64,000 nt of DNA from Anopheles merus (Eukaryota > Arthropoda > Insecta > Diptera > Culicidae), in the NCBI RefSeq assembly GCF_017562075.2, contig NC_054082.1, positions 21,150,927-21,214,926 on the forward strand, given 5' to 3'. Position 1 is the stretch's first letter. Each line of letters starts with the position of its first letter. Below the pieces are notes generated by a model. It saw only the letters and a list, made by a program, of their open reading frames with translations, did not search any database and was not told the origin of the DNA. Shown here piece after piece: positions 11,795 to 23,216 of the stretch. The position numbers and the translations under genes were made by a program.

Positions 11795-14164
11795 TTACAC
11801 GACGCCGTTACCGCTCAGGACCTTGTTTTTCTTCACCTTCTGCAGCTTGCACGAGTTCACCTGCGACGCAAACCGGAGCGACTTGACCGTCTCCGTAAAG
11901 CAGTCCTGAAACGGGGCCACGTTCACGAACATCAGCGTTTTCGAGTTTCCGCCCAGGCTCGGCATCAGCAGGTGCGTCAGCTTCGAGTTCCGGTACGGTA
12001 TGTGCTCGTTCCGCTGCACCAGCGCCAGTATCACGTTGCTCAGCTCGCTCAGCGACCGGTTGATGTTCTTCGTCTCGTCCATGCGTGTGCTCGTTTTCGG
12101 GCTTTCGGAGCCGGCCAAATCGACCAGATTCACCGACCCGATGCACGTTTCACACTTCTCCTGGTGCGTGCCGATGAGCGTTATCTTCGTGACCGCGTGC
12201 GACCGGGACGAGCGTTCGTTGCCGGCGGTGGCGGCCGTCGCCCGGTTCAGCTTGGCAATGTTCATTAGCTGGTGCAGCCGGGCCGTCGTATCCACCGTCT
12301 CTTCAATGATGTTCGAAACGTACACTTCGGTTTTGTTTTTCGCGTTCGCCATCCGTATTTCCAGATCCTTCGTCGTGCCGGAAGTGTCGAGCAGATCGTA
12401 CAGTATTTCGTTATAGATTTCTAAGAATGTGACACGGATCTGTGTGGGTAAGGGGAAAAATAAAAACAACCTATTATAAGGAACTAGTGTCTTCCGGTGA
12501 AAAGCCCCCCAAAACCTTACCTCATACTCCCATCCGAAGCGTCTGTAGTCTTTGACGGCGTTGAAAATCAGATCAACCGTGCGGGGAATGACGCCCAAAC
12601 TGTCCGGCACACCGTCCATCGTGTACGTCTTGCCACTGCCGGTTTGGCCGTACGCAAAGATGCACACGTTGTACCCGTCCAGTGCGGACTGTATCAGCGG
12701 CGAAACGTTATCGAAAATGTCCTGCTGCGTCGTGCGCGGATGGAACACGTGATCGAAGCTAAAGTCCATCCGCTTATTGCTGCCGTCCATCGCGATCAGC
12801 TCGATCGACTGCTCGTCCAGATACTTCCAGCCACACTCGATCCGGTGCTCTTCCGACGGGAGCGGTGGCCGCACACGGCAAAACACGCGAATGTTACCGC
12901 GCAGATCCATCACCATGTTGTGCAGATCCTTCCGCTCGATGTTGGCGTGAAAGAGCAGCTCCGTGTTGCGCTGGTTCGCGTCCTGCAGTGTAACGTTTTC
13001 CTCCTCCAGGAAGGCGGCCCGCTCCTGGAGCTCCTTCAGCTGCATGCGCAGGGTCACATTTTCCCGATCGGTCACGGTGTACCTTTCCCGCAGCTTGTTC
13101 AATTCCGCCTCCGTGCGATCGAGGGAGGCCGAGAGCGTTTGGTTGGTTTGGCTTAGCTCATCGTTGCACTGACGAATCGTTTCCAGCTCTGCCTTCAGCT
13201 GCGCGTGTTCCGCTTTCAGCAGTTCCAGCTCGCGGGTGCATTCATCGTACAGCTCCTGCAGCGACTCCCGGCTGGCGTGTTCTTCCTGCAGCTTTTCGTG
13301 CTTCTCCATCAGCGCTTTGTGCTTTTCGGTAAGGTTTGCAAACCGGGCCTTATAGTCGTACGGTGGGATGCGCTTGTTCATCGTTTTCGCTGCCGTCTTA
13401 GCGCCTACTCCGCTCGTTTTCGCAGCGTCCGATCCGTTTAATTTTGCACTGCTGCCCACTTTAGCGCCTACCGCGCTTTTGACTGGCGGAGCAACCTTTC
13501 TGGCCGTAGCGGTGGCAACCGATGAAGCAGCGACGGCTGCCCTGTGTGCCACCGGTTTGGAAACTGCAGCCGCTCCTCTCGGTGGAATTGTAGTGCTCGT
13601 GGTGGTCATTTTGGATACCTTGGCCGGTGGCACGGCAGTGCGAGAGTTTGTATGTGCAGCTGGTAGCGGCTGTCGCTTGAACCCTGCCAGCGATGACATC
13701 CCGCTCGCCGACGATGAAGTTGTAGAGCAAGATACGTTCGACGCCATCGCAATGTCGCAGGCGGAGCGGCTCCTTCGCAGATGGTGCACCCGTGACCCGT
13801 TCGAGCTGGTCTGCACCGGTTTCACCAAATCGCTGCTCACCATCATCGCGACCGTGCTGGCATTGATGTTTCCGCCCGCCCGTGACGCTACCGGTGCCAG
13901 GGTAGACGTGTACTTGGGCCGATGAAAGTCCGGCCTGTTCAGATCCATAGCCGAGCGGCTGCGGCGCAGCTTGGCACGGTTCACCATCGCGCCACTCTCA
14001 CTTCTCTTATCCGGCGAGGGCATACGCATCTTGGCGAACATTGTCGAATTTGCGGACGGCAAGTTGAGCAAGTCTCTGGTCAACGGCAGACGGGCATTGC
14101 CCGGCAGGCTTAACGGGCCGGTAGGTTTCTTCAGGAACGAAGGTTTGGGAATTCTGGAGTCCAT
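11795..14164 (-). CDS. ncd: Kinesin-14 minus-end motor Ncd (claret segregational)
   Basis: Minus-end-directed C-terminal kinesin that bundles microtubules and focuses spindle poles, notably in oocyte meiosis. Two exons, 12521-14164 and 11795-12439, give 762 aa. The 81-bp intron (12440-12520) is in frame and stop-free. Seen: a basic Ser/Ala-rich tail (1-270) with two LRRSRSA motifs (66-75 and 129-138); a coiled coil about 270-415; and the neck RGNIRVFCRVRPP, which places the motor at the C-terminus. The P-loop is GQTGSGKT (about 505), switch I is NERSSRSH and switch II is LVDLAGSE. The start MDSRIPKPSFLKKP matches the fly Ncd start (MESRLPKPSGLKKP, from memory). Convergent with the ninjurin pair; head-to-head with MED21. 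Confidence 0.97.
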   Translation of the reverse strand: MDSRIPKPSFLKKPTGPLSLPGNARLPLTRDLLNLPSANSTMFAKMRMPSPDKRSESGAMVNRAKLRRSRSAMDLNRPDFHRPKYTSTLAPVASRAGGNINASTVAMMVSSDLVKPVQTSSNGSRVHHLRRSRSACDIAMASNVSCSTTSSSASGMSSLAGFKRQPLPAAHTNSRTAVPPAKVSKMTTTSTTIPPRGAAAVSKPVAHRAAVAASSVATATARKVAPPVKSAVGAKVGSSAKLNGSDAAKTSGVGAKTAAKTMNKRIPPYDYKARFANLTEKHKALMEKHEKLQEEHASRESLQELYDECTRELELLKAEHAQLKAELETIRQCNDELSQTNQTLSASLDRTEAELNKLRERYTVTDRENVTLRMQLKELQERAAFLEEENVTLQDANQRNTELLFHANIERKDLHNMVMDLRGNIRVFCRVRPPLPSEEHRIECGWKYLDEQSIELIAMDGSNKRMDFSFDHVFHPRTTQQDIFDNVSPLIQSALDGYNVCIFAYGQTGSGKTYTMDGVPDSLGVIPRTVDLIFNAVKDYRRFGWEYEVRFWGAFHRKTLVPYNRLFLFFPLPTQIRVTFLEIYNEILYDLLDTSGTTKDLEIRMANAKNKTEVYVSNIIEETVDTTARLHQLMNIAKLNRATAATAGNERSSRSHAVTKITLIGTHQEKCETCIGSVNLVDLAGSESPKTSTRMDETKNINRSLSELSNVILALVQRNEHIPYRNSKLTHLLMPSLGGNSKTLMFVNVAPFQDCFTETVKSLRFASQVNSCKLQKVKKNKVLSGNGVV

Positions 14165-15224
14165 CCTGGGGCAGCTGATTCAACCCGATACGCGTTCTCT
14201 GGCGGCTGCTTTGTTGTTACGGAAGAGATATTTTGCACGCTTTCACGGTAATTATTGTTTTGTTTTGAAACACTTTTCGTTCACCCTTTGCGTCCGCGAC
14301 GCACTGCGTTCGTTTGGCTGCTGAATTTGTTTTTGAAACCGTCGCTGACAACTGAAAGAAGCGCATTTTCGGTTACATTTTGAACGATGGCGGACTCGAG
14401 CAGTTTGGGATGATTGTCAGCTGCTCGAAAAATGCAATCGCGCATAACCAAGGTGTATACATACTTGATTTGAATCAAGCAGAGATAAACTATAAATTAA
14501 TCTTTTTGCCTGGAGATGATTTTTTGCATAAATTATTATGTATAAAAATGCAAATCGATACAAAACTTCTCAATTGAAACTTTTCCCTGCTCCAGCAAGT
14601 TTCTGCACGAAATTTCCTGACTGACAGCAAGCTAATTAGATTGTCAGATGAGAGGTGTGGGGGAGGGGGGATCGCAGAAGGGCGAGCGAAAAAGAAAACA
14701 AAACAAACGCGGCCTGATACCGATCGGTTGTACCTTTGTTGTTTATCCATCGGAAAAAAGTCACGAAAATCAACGATTTCGGTCAACAAATCACGCCGAC
14801 CCGTTTTCCCGGCAGACCCCCGGAGAAGCCGCACGCCACCGACTGTCGGGAACCAGCCGCACTGTTGCACCGTAGAGGCCAAGGTTCGGTGCGCTTGAGA
14901 GACTGTCGCCTGTCTGCCACCAAGCCGCATCCCGGATACCGAGCATCGACGGTGCTTAGCAAAAGCAGCAGCATAATTCGTTACCCCTGCTGGTCTGCTG
15001 GTTGAGCTTTGTGTCCATCCGTCCCAAGGCACCACCGCTCATAGTCCCGTTTGAGTCCCGTTCACTTTCTTCCCGAACCACGCGGATCAAACCTATCTTA
15101 AGGGCTGTTGGTGCACCAACCGCTAGCGTTAGGTTGTTTGCTTTCTTTGGTTTTTTTTTCTTTTCCCCTTTTTCTTTACTTCAAAATTGTCGGAAAGCTG
15201 GATTATTCAATAGTCTTCGAAGCG
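14165..15224. other. Divergent promoter region between ncd and MED21
   Basis: 1.06 kb between two start codons pointing away from each other. It holds both 5' UTRs and presumably a shared or back-to-back promoter. Frames of up to 181 codons exist but show no domain or codon bias that I recognise. The T-rich run at 15149-15180 just precedes the MED21 ATG. Confidence 0.6.
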
Positions 15225-15769
15225 ATGGCTGACCGACTCACTCAGCTACAGGACACGGTAAACCAGGTAGGAAACGGGACGGGACCCACCTTCTTTAACC
15301 CTCACAACACGTACTAGCATCACTCTCTTTCTCTCCTGTCTCAAACCAGCAAGCGGAACACTTTTGTAACAGCATCGGTATCCTACAGCAGTGCTCGGTT
15401 CCGAGCAAGTTTGCCGGTTTTGAGCGTACCGGATCCCAAACGCCTCAGCAGCAGGTACACCAGCAGCAACAGCTACCACAGCAGCAGCAACAGCAGCAGC
15501 AGCAGCAGCAGGAGGACTTCCCTCAACTATTTTCCACCCTGATCTCCCGATGCGCCAAAGACATCGACACGCTGATCGAATCTCTGCCGAGCGAGGAAAG
15601 CTCGATCGAGCTGCAGGTCCAGTCGCTGCAGCGGCTCGAGGCGGAGAACAAAGAGTCGGCCGAAAAGCTGGAAGAGATCGTGCGCAAGGGCGAGCTGCTG
15701 CTGGAGAAAATTCAGGCCGCGCTCAGTGATATAGCCCAGTCCCAGCTGGACATGCAGTATTCGTCGTGA
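15225..15769 (+). CDS. MED21: Mediator complex subunit 21
   Basis: Small coiled-coil subunit of the Mediator middle module, pairing with MED7 and bridging transcription factors to RNA polymerase II. Exons 15225-15266 (14 codons, MADRLTQLQDTVNQ) and 15350-15769, phase 0, 153 aa. Seen: the conserved start MADRLTQLQDTVNQQAEHFC; a Gln-rich insertion with 11 consecutive Gln codons at 15479-15511 after other Gln clusters; then the conserved helical part (DFPQLFSTLISRCAKDIDTL, and a C-terminal heptad-like region rich in Glu/Leu/Lys). The human and fly proteins are about 140-145 aa, so the extra length is the Gln insertion. The start is fixed by family conservation of the first residues. Confidence 0.95.
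15479..15511 (+). repeat. Coding CAG/CAA repeat (polyGln) in MED21
   Basis: Eleven Gln codons, three CAG, one CAA, seven CAG, following interrupted Gln codons from 15444. Likely length-variable between strains. Confidence 0.97.
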
Positions 15770-16082
15770 AAACCCGCCTGGGGGCTGCATGCGGGACAAT
15801 TTTGTACTTTCCATCGTCGCGACGTTGATGTGCGCTGGCCCCAAGCGTGGAGGGTGTGGTTGTGATCTACCGCGAGGTTTGTGTGTGTGTGTGTGTGATG
15901 CGCGAGGTGCCCGAGAGAAATCGGGAAAAACCCCAGAGGATGGGCACCATGTAGCCAAATGTTTGACCGGTGGGGATCATTCTCTGTATTATCTCCCCCA
16001 CCCTCCCCCAATGTGTTTGCGCGTGTGTATGTGTTTTCTGTTTAAAATGCTCGTACTCCAAGCGTCGCGTATTGATGAAGCA

Positions 16083-16088
16083 AATAAA
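16083..16088 (+). terminator. Candidate poly(A) signal of MED21
   Basis: AATAAA 314 bases after the stop codon, with GT-rich sequence downstream (ACAACGTGTGCACG). Confidence 0.6.
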
Positions 16089-16322
16089 GTATCATTGATT
16101 TACACAACGTGTGCACGTATTGTTCGAAGAATCATTCATCCACTTTCTCAATTGCACATTCCTGTACAACCAACTGCCCCAGTAGTTGCGAGTTCTCTTT
16201 CGTCCTATCGTTGCCGCGTATGTGAGTGATGTGTTTAAACGTTTTTGTTTTTTTTTTTGTTATTCTTCTTCACCATTATGAGAGTTTTAATAATATTTTA
16301 CTAATCGTACGATTTTTTCCTT

Positions 16323-16328
16323 TTTATT
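16323..16328 (-). terminator. Candidate poly(A) signal of Set1
   Basis: TTTATT on the plus strand, about 720 bases beyond the Set1 stop. The 16100-17049 interval otherwise looks like the Set1 3' UTR, with no other gene seen. Confidence 0.4.
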
Positions 16329-17049
16329 ACCTAAGCTATGTATGATCAAGATTAAATCTCCTGGTTTAGTTATGCGTAGTATCTCCAGCCGAGGGTGTTT
16401 TAGATTTAGATTCCACAACACATAGTTTCTTAGTTCGCACTGATTACTCGTTCCTTTCAAACACGATTGAAGCAGACTTCCCGGCAAACGTGCTCACTGA
16501 AAAGGAAATCTTCCTGAATGCAAATACGATTTCGAAAACAAACAAGGAAACGTTGTAGAAACACATTCAACGAGGAGGGAGGGGAATAGAACGGAACGCA
16601 ACAGTAAAACTAACTAGCTACAAAAAAAGAGTTCACATTCACTTTCCTGTTGGTATTTTTTGTAGTGTGTTCTTGCAATACGACACGACCGACACCCGAG
16701 TGTGTCTAACGTATGGCGGAAAGCGAACAAAACGGTCTCAATGTCCTGTCTCTTGTGTGAGTGGGTGTGAGGGACTGATGACTGACTGGCTTGCTGGCTG
16801 GCTGGCTGGCTAGCTGTGTAGCGGTAAACTAATGTGCAGATGCAGACGGTTCCGCCTCACAGATACGGGACCAGTGTTTTGATCTGTTGAGCATTTGCGC
16901 CTAATGAAAACGTAAATATATGTATATATACAGCTACAAAAATGTACATAAATTGGGCAATGGACAGTATTGCCGCTACTGCTCTCCCCTCCCGATGCCG
17001 GAGCAGACACATCCGCCGTTGCGCAAGATCGTTTGAAGCGTGTGTGGGT

Positions 17050-17356
17050 TTAGTTGAGTGTACCGCGGCAACCGGGCGCACCGCACAAGCAAGGGATCTT
17101 TTCGTCCTCGAGCGGGAACTTGTAGTCGTACGTAATCTCCTCGTTCACCCCGATCGGTTGCTTCGAGTAGATGACGATCTTTTTCTCCGACTCGATCGTA
17201 ATCACTTTAGCGTAACAGTTGGGCTAAAATGAAGGAAAGCAACCAGACGCGAATAAAAAGGGATTAATCAATCAATCAGAGCCGGACCTGCGTTGCAAGG
17301 TAAAACGAAGCACAAATACACTTACATTGCAACTATGGTTAATGAATCGGGCCAAG

Positions 17357-17397
<41 letters not shown>

Positions 17398-17467
17398 CCG
17401 GAACAGGTAGGAGCTGCCGATGCCGATCGCTTCGTACTTGGTTTCGCGCAGATCCGCCACCGACGGT

Positions 17468-17532
<65 letters not shown>

Positions 17533-17560
17533 GCCCCAGTCGTGGATGGCCGATTTGGCA

Positions 17561-17610
<50 letters not shown>

Positions 17611-20600
17611 CGACTCGGTGCTCGCCCCGAACGCGTTCAGCAGCCGGCGCTGATTCGAGCGGGCCTCGCGCGAGATGCCCTGCATCTTGGCAACCGCCTT
17701 GGCCAGCTCGAGGTTGGTGAGGTGGTTCGCGGCCACCGTACCCTTCAGATGGTGGTACTTGTACTTGGCCTTTTCGCGCGGATCGATCTTGTAGTAGCCC
17801 TCCGTCCGGGCGCAACCCGTCCGGTGCAGCTTGATGTCGGCCAGCGAGCTGCCGCCCGCGCCCCCCTTGTCCTTCTTGCGGCGCTTGGACGGGGGCGGTG
17901 CGAGCAGCGCCGGCTCGAAGTTACGATCCGTCGCACAGTGATCGACCCAGTGCGTCGCGTTCAGCCAGTAGCTGCTCGCGTCGTCCATCAGCAGCATGTC
18001 GTAGCTCTGCCGGATGTAGCGCACGTCCTCGGCATCGACGCCGCGCGTCAGGAAGTCGAACAGAATGCCCATCTCGGTGGCCAGCTCACGCGGCCGATAC
18101 TTCGGCACGGGCACGAACCGTTCCACCTGCTGCTGCTGCATTGCCGTGTCCGGGTCGTAATCGGAAAAGGAGAGCGATTGCCGCTGCTTGCGCTCGATGC
18201 CCTTCTGCTTCGCTGTGATGGGTGGTTTCATCGCCGCACTACCACCATCCGCACTCGGTTGATCACTGCCCGCCGGTTGTGGTGTGTCGGTCGTGACCAC
18301 CGTCGTGGCGATACTCGCCGCATCCGAACCCGACGGAGGAAGCGCACTGGTGCTGTTGGGAACGACCGGCTGCTGTTCACCACCATCGTTGCTGTTCGTG
18401 TAGCCATGGTCGTGAGCGAGCACGTGCTTGGACGTGGGGGCATACTTGTTCGTGTGTGTGCTGTTGGTGGCCGTCGTCGACGAGTCGGACTGCTGCTGGG
18501 GCGATGACGACGATGGCGAGGCGGACGGAGGTAACGAGTAGCAGTGGTCGAGCGCCACCTGGCTAGCCTGGCTCGAGCCACCGTCCGAGGAGGCTGGCGA
18601 GGCCTTGGCCGCCCGTCGTACGCTCTCATCCCCAGGCATGAAGAAGTCGTCCGATGAGCTCGAAACCAGGGCCGTCCGTACCGTGGTCGTTGCTGTGCTT
18701 TCTGCCTGCGCTACTGGCAATGGTTCCGACCCGTTCAGCTCTTCCTTCACTCCTCCCTTGCGAGCTGCCCCTTTCGGCGGTCTACCAACAGCAGCAGCAC
18801 CACCACTCTTCCTTTTCTTCGCACTCGTCGATGGTAAGCTCGTCGCCTGGTCCTTCGCGCCACCTTCTTTCTGATCAGTGCCCTCGCCATCGGTGGTGCT
18901 GCCGGGGAACAGGGAGTTCAGTGGATGCTTACGCAGCTCACCCAGGCCCGCCCCCGGAGTGGGTGGCGGCTGGGTAAGGTTCGGGGTAAGCGGCTCATCC
19001 AGGCTCGACATTTTGCCCCCGCTGGCGAATGCCTTCTTACTGTCAAGCGACGCCAACGTTTTGCCTCTGGCGAGCCCGGCTTCCCTTTCCTTGCGGGCCC
19101 CTATCTCCACTGCCATCCGTTCCCACTCCTCCATGCACTCCTTGTCGATCTGCTGCAGGCATTCGGCCTTGCGCCGCCGCTTCTCCTGGTACTCCCGCTC
19201 CTCGTCCGAATCGCTGTAGATGCGGTCCAGCATACCGTACGCCGACGAGGACTGATGGTTCTGCCGATTGCTATCGCTATTGCTTGCTGTCACACTGTTG
19301 CTGTTCGCTGTCTTTGGCGATTCGCGGCCCGGTGTTCGCGGTGTCTGCTGTGGCGCTTCCTGGTGCTCCTTGGACTGCTTTCGCTTCTGCTCCTCGTCCT
19401 CCTCCTTCTGCTCGTCCCGATCGTCGCTCATCAGCAGCATCTCGTCGCCCGAGCTGGGCGAGAAATCTTCGTGCAGCTCCTGCAACGAAAGCTTTGGCAG
19501 TTGGGAAGAATCGACGGGCCGGGTTGGTTTCTCTCCCGCCGGCTTGACCAATCCATCCAATGGGCTTCGGCTTCGCCGCCGCTCGGTCGACACTGCCGGC
19601 AGCACTTCCTTCCGGGGCGGGGCTCTCACCTCGTCCGAATCCGAATCGGAGTAGATTTTGCCCACCTTTCCGCCCTCCTTCAAGCGCCGCGCGGCGAAGC
19701 TGTTGCCCGGGCGGGCTTTAATCGGGTGTGCCTCGCCCGTATCACTGTCCGAGTCGGAGTAAATTCGATTCTCTCGTTCCCGCCGCTCGCGGGCACGCTT
19801 CGTCGCGTACCCGGGCACCGCGTTTGTGTCCACGTCCGAGAGCGAGCCCGATTCGAGGCTGTCGTCCGAATCGCTCACGCTCGATTCCTCCTCTTCGCTG
19901 CTCGACGTGAAGGAGGAAACGCTAGGCATGCGTTTTTCGGTCGTCCGTGACGAACCCGCCACCGCTGACGAGGTCGCCGCCACCGCTATCCTGCCCGGCG
20001 TGGAATCCGACGACACGCCCCCGGCCCTGCTGCTACTGCTGCTGCTGCTCGGGGTCATGTGGCTGGGGGAGGATTGTTCCGCGTCGCGTCCCTTGCCGGC
20101 GGACGACGATTCGCCGCTGCCGGAAGCGGTGGACGGTCCCGCCGCAGCACCACCGCTGCCGCCTCCGCCGCCGCTAGAAGATTCCTTCTCCGAGTCAGAT
20201 CCCCGCACCATATCGTCCTGGTCGCTCTTGCGCGAATCTTCGTCCTGCGGCACCGGGCTCGGCTGCTTGCGGATGCGCCGGAAGCTCGGCATCTTCGGTA
20301 TGGTGGCGCGCAGGCCCAGCCCAACGAACCCACCGCTATTGCTGTCCAGATTGTCGTACGTTTGGCTCAGCAGATGGTTAATGTCGGGCGGTTTTTCGAT
20401 CTTCAGCGCTACGCCCGCCACGGTTGCACCGCCGACAGTACCAGCGGCGCCCGCTGATGTGCCGGCCAGCCCGGACGATTCGCTAGCTGCGCTCTTGCCC
20501 GCACCGCACTTGTGTTTACGCTCCTCCTCGTCCCACCACGCTTCGTACTTCTTGAAGGCGGTGTTTTCGATCATCTTTTTGTTGAAATCTTTCTTCAGGA

Positions 20601-23216
20601 TCTGCTTCAGCTCGGTCACCACCCGCTCGACGACGGCATCGATCACCACCTCGTAGCGGTTCCGTTTCGTACCGCGGGCCCGATCCTTCATGCCGACCGC
20701 ACCAGCAGCCTCCAGCAGTGCGGACGGCCCATCGTCCGCCGGCTTGCCGGAAGCGTAGTACATCCCGCCGGACGCTGGCATGCCGTACGAGTTGAACAGC
20801 GGCGCACCGGGAAATCCGGTCGGGTAGCCGGGATAGTAGGCGGACGTAGCCGAAGCCGGCTGCGCACCGTAACTGTAGTACTGGTTCGTGGGGTAGAGGA
20901 AGGAAAAGCCGGCCCCTTCGATCGGTTCCGGCGGTGGTGGAACGGCCGGGGCAGGTTCTGTCGGTAGGGGCGGTGCCGCCGGTTGCAACGAGCCCTGCTT
21001 CGCGTCGTCCAAACTTGCCAGCTTCACCTCGCCGGACGGCATCGAGCGGGAATTATCGTCCTCGTCCTTGGCGAGGATCTCGTCGTCGCTCGAGGAAATG
21101 TCACTCGCGCCCTCCTCCTTGAGGCATTCGATTTTTGGTTCCCGCTTCGGTTGCTTCGGCTCGATCGATTCCTCGTCAACCGGGGGCGGCAGGGGCGGAG
21201 GTGGTTGCGCTACTTCCATCGGGGGCGGTGGGCTCGGAGGCCGATGGCTGACCGTCACGGTATCATCCAAGTCCATCGGTTCCTCCTTTAAGTGACTAGT
21301 GTCGGGGTGCGTGCTGTCCTCGGCCGTCGCACAACCACTGCCGGGCACTATCTCCTGCTTCCGGTCCTCTTCCTCATCGTCACTGAGCTGCAGAAAGCTT
21401 CCACCGAACGTTTTCTCCTTAAATAGCAGCGCTATTCGTGTGTCCAGATCGAGCGTGCTGCCACTGTCCTCATCGTTGGCGCCGGGCCCCTTCGGGGCTT
21501 TCGGTTCGGGCGGAGGGGATGACGCTGGCAGGGGCGGAGCCGCCTTCGTCCCGGTGGACGATGGCACTGTGTCGGTGTCCCACAGTTCGCCTTCGTCCAA
21601 GATGGTTTTGCTGGCGTTGCTACTGCTACTGCTGCCGATCGGGAGCGGTGGTGGCGCTGGCGGTTTAGATGCACTGTCCCAATTTTCCTCGGGTGGGGGT
21701 GGTGGTGGCGGTGCCGGTGGTTGCGGTGGAGCCCACTTTGCAGCGGAGGATGAGGGCGTCCCGTAGCTGCTTTCGGACGGCGGGTACCCGTACGTACTGC
21801 CGTACTCCGCGCTACCGGTGTATGCTGATGGCGTGGAGTAGTAGTCGTACGCGGCACCACCCTCGTACCGACTTCCCCCGGTGTAGCCTTCTGTTTCGCC
21901 ACCGTACCAAGAATCCCGGTAGCTTTTGCTTCGTTTTTTCGAATCAAACTCACGATCACGATACTCACGATCGCGCGTACGATCACGGTCGCGTTCGCGC
22001 GTCCTATCACGGTCCCGATGTCGGTCACGCGTTCGATCCCGATCCCGATCCCGCTCACGATCCCGATCGCGGTCCCGATCTCGGTCCCGTTCCCGGTCCC
22101 GATACCGATCGCGGTCCTTCTCGCGCTCCCGGTCCCGATCCCGCACACGATCGCTCTTGTGATGATGGTGATGTTTACGCTCCTTCTCGTCGTAGTACTT
22201 TCCATCCCGGCTGCGACCATCGTCATCCCACTCGCCACTGTACTGGCTGCGGCTTGCGCTTTTCTCCTTGCTGTAGTAGGTCGAATCCTGGCTGTTGCCC
22301 GCACTGCCCGAAAACTCGTCTCCGTCCCACAGCTCCGAGTCTTCGCCGAGCGTTTGGTGTGCCTTCTTTTCCCACGGCTCGGGAGCGTGGTCCGGTTCTG
22401 GTGGGGCTTTTCGGTACGGCGCCGGCGGTCTCGAGCTTAGTGACGCCTTCAGTCCGAGTGGATCGCCCACCGAGGCGTTCGGTACGAGGGAATGATGGTT
22501 GGTACTGGCCGGAGGCAATGGCGGCAACGGGGGCTGAGGCTGGGACGGTTTCTTTTCGGACGTTTTCTCCTGCAGTATCCGCTTGCACTGTTCACCGAAC
22601 GGGTCCTTGAACACGTTCAACACTTTGCCCATAACCGAGGTACCGTTCAGCTTTTCCACGCACAGCAGTGCCGACCGGACCTGCTCGAACACGATGCGGG
22701 CCAGGCCGAGATGCTTGTTCGATACCGGATGGTAGTAAATGTACAGCTCGGTGAACGTTCCGCATTTGGCCAGCATGTCCGACAGAAACGGCTTGTCGAT
22801 GTTGTCGTTCAGGTTCGTGATTGTGATCTCAATTGCCGGCGGCTCTCCGACATAGTGCTGATCGATTTTAAACCTGAATATGCAAAGAGCAACCGACACA
22901 TTACACAGCCGTTTACGCATCCGTTGCGTTGTTTGTTTACATACCTCGGCACCGGGATGTCTAGCGGTTCAACGCGGGATCGAATGCGGGCAAGCGGGTT
23001 GCGTGGGTCGCGCGGTATCACCGGCGGATGGTTCGGATCGCCCGGCACGACACCATCGTAGCGATAGATCTTCTGCGTGCCTCTGTGGAGAAACGGATCG
23101 ACCAGCAGTTTGAAGTTGCGTGCCGCCTTCTGCTGCGTTACCATACTAGCGGCGGGCGATGCTCCTGGCAGTGGCGGGGCACTTGCCATCGAATTATTTT
23201 CCACCGTGCCGTTCAT
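17050..23216 (-). CDS. Set1: Histone-lysine N-methyltransferase SETD1 (COMPASS catalytic subunit)
   Basis: Methylates histone H3 lysine 4 at active promoters as part of COMPASS. Coding exons 22945-23216, 17326-22873 and 17050-17223 give 1997 aa. An acceptor at 23219-23220, two bases above the ATG, implies a non-coding first exon. Seen: an N-terminal DPRNPLARIRSRVEPLDIPV block (the WDR82-interaction region in the family); an RRM about 106-185; an Arg/Asp/Glu dipeptide tract (plus-strand 21950-22160); and long Ser-, Pro- and acid-rich linkers. Near the C-terminus are the WDR5-binding Win motif GCARTEGYYKI, an N-SET region, a SET domain (FAMEPIAADEMVIEYVGQMV, RFINHSCNPNCYAKV, EEITYDYKF) and post-SET CLCGAPGCRGTLN. 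The human and fly proteins are about 1640-1960 aa. The stop-free extension above 22873 is intron and was excluded. Confidence 0.96.
21950..22160 (-). repeat. Hexamer-type coding repeat (Arg-Asp/Arg-Glu tract) in Set1
   Basis: Repeated CGATCC/CGATCG/CGGTCC-type hexamers on the plus strand encode an alternating Arg-Asp/Arg-Glu tract of about 65 residues in Set1. This charged low-complexity segment resembles RD/RS-like tracts of RNA-processing factors. Other frames over it stay open only because of the repeat. Confidence 0.9.

Noticed and set aside
14490..15035. Minus-strand 181-codon open frame between ncd and MED21
   Set aside because: Low-complexity, with no domain or splice-consistent extension. 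It lies in a divergent promoter region and most likely occurs by chance.
17293..18507. 404-codon plus-strand frame
   Set aside because: Antisense of the Set1 C-terminal half. Arg/His-rich composition typical of reverse reading of GC-rich coding sequence.
21432..22304. Long open frames on both strands over the Set1 Arg/Asp tract
   Set aside because: Shadows produced by the hexamer repeat. The Set1 frame explains the sequence with RRM, Win and SET motifs.
22874..22920. Apparent Met start of Set1 at 22920
   Set aside because: This stretch is intronic: an acceptor ends at 22874 and the true N-terminus is encoded by 22945-23216, which supplies the conserved DPR-containing block.
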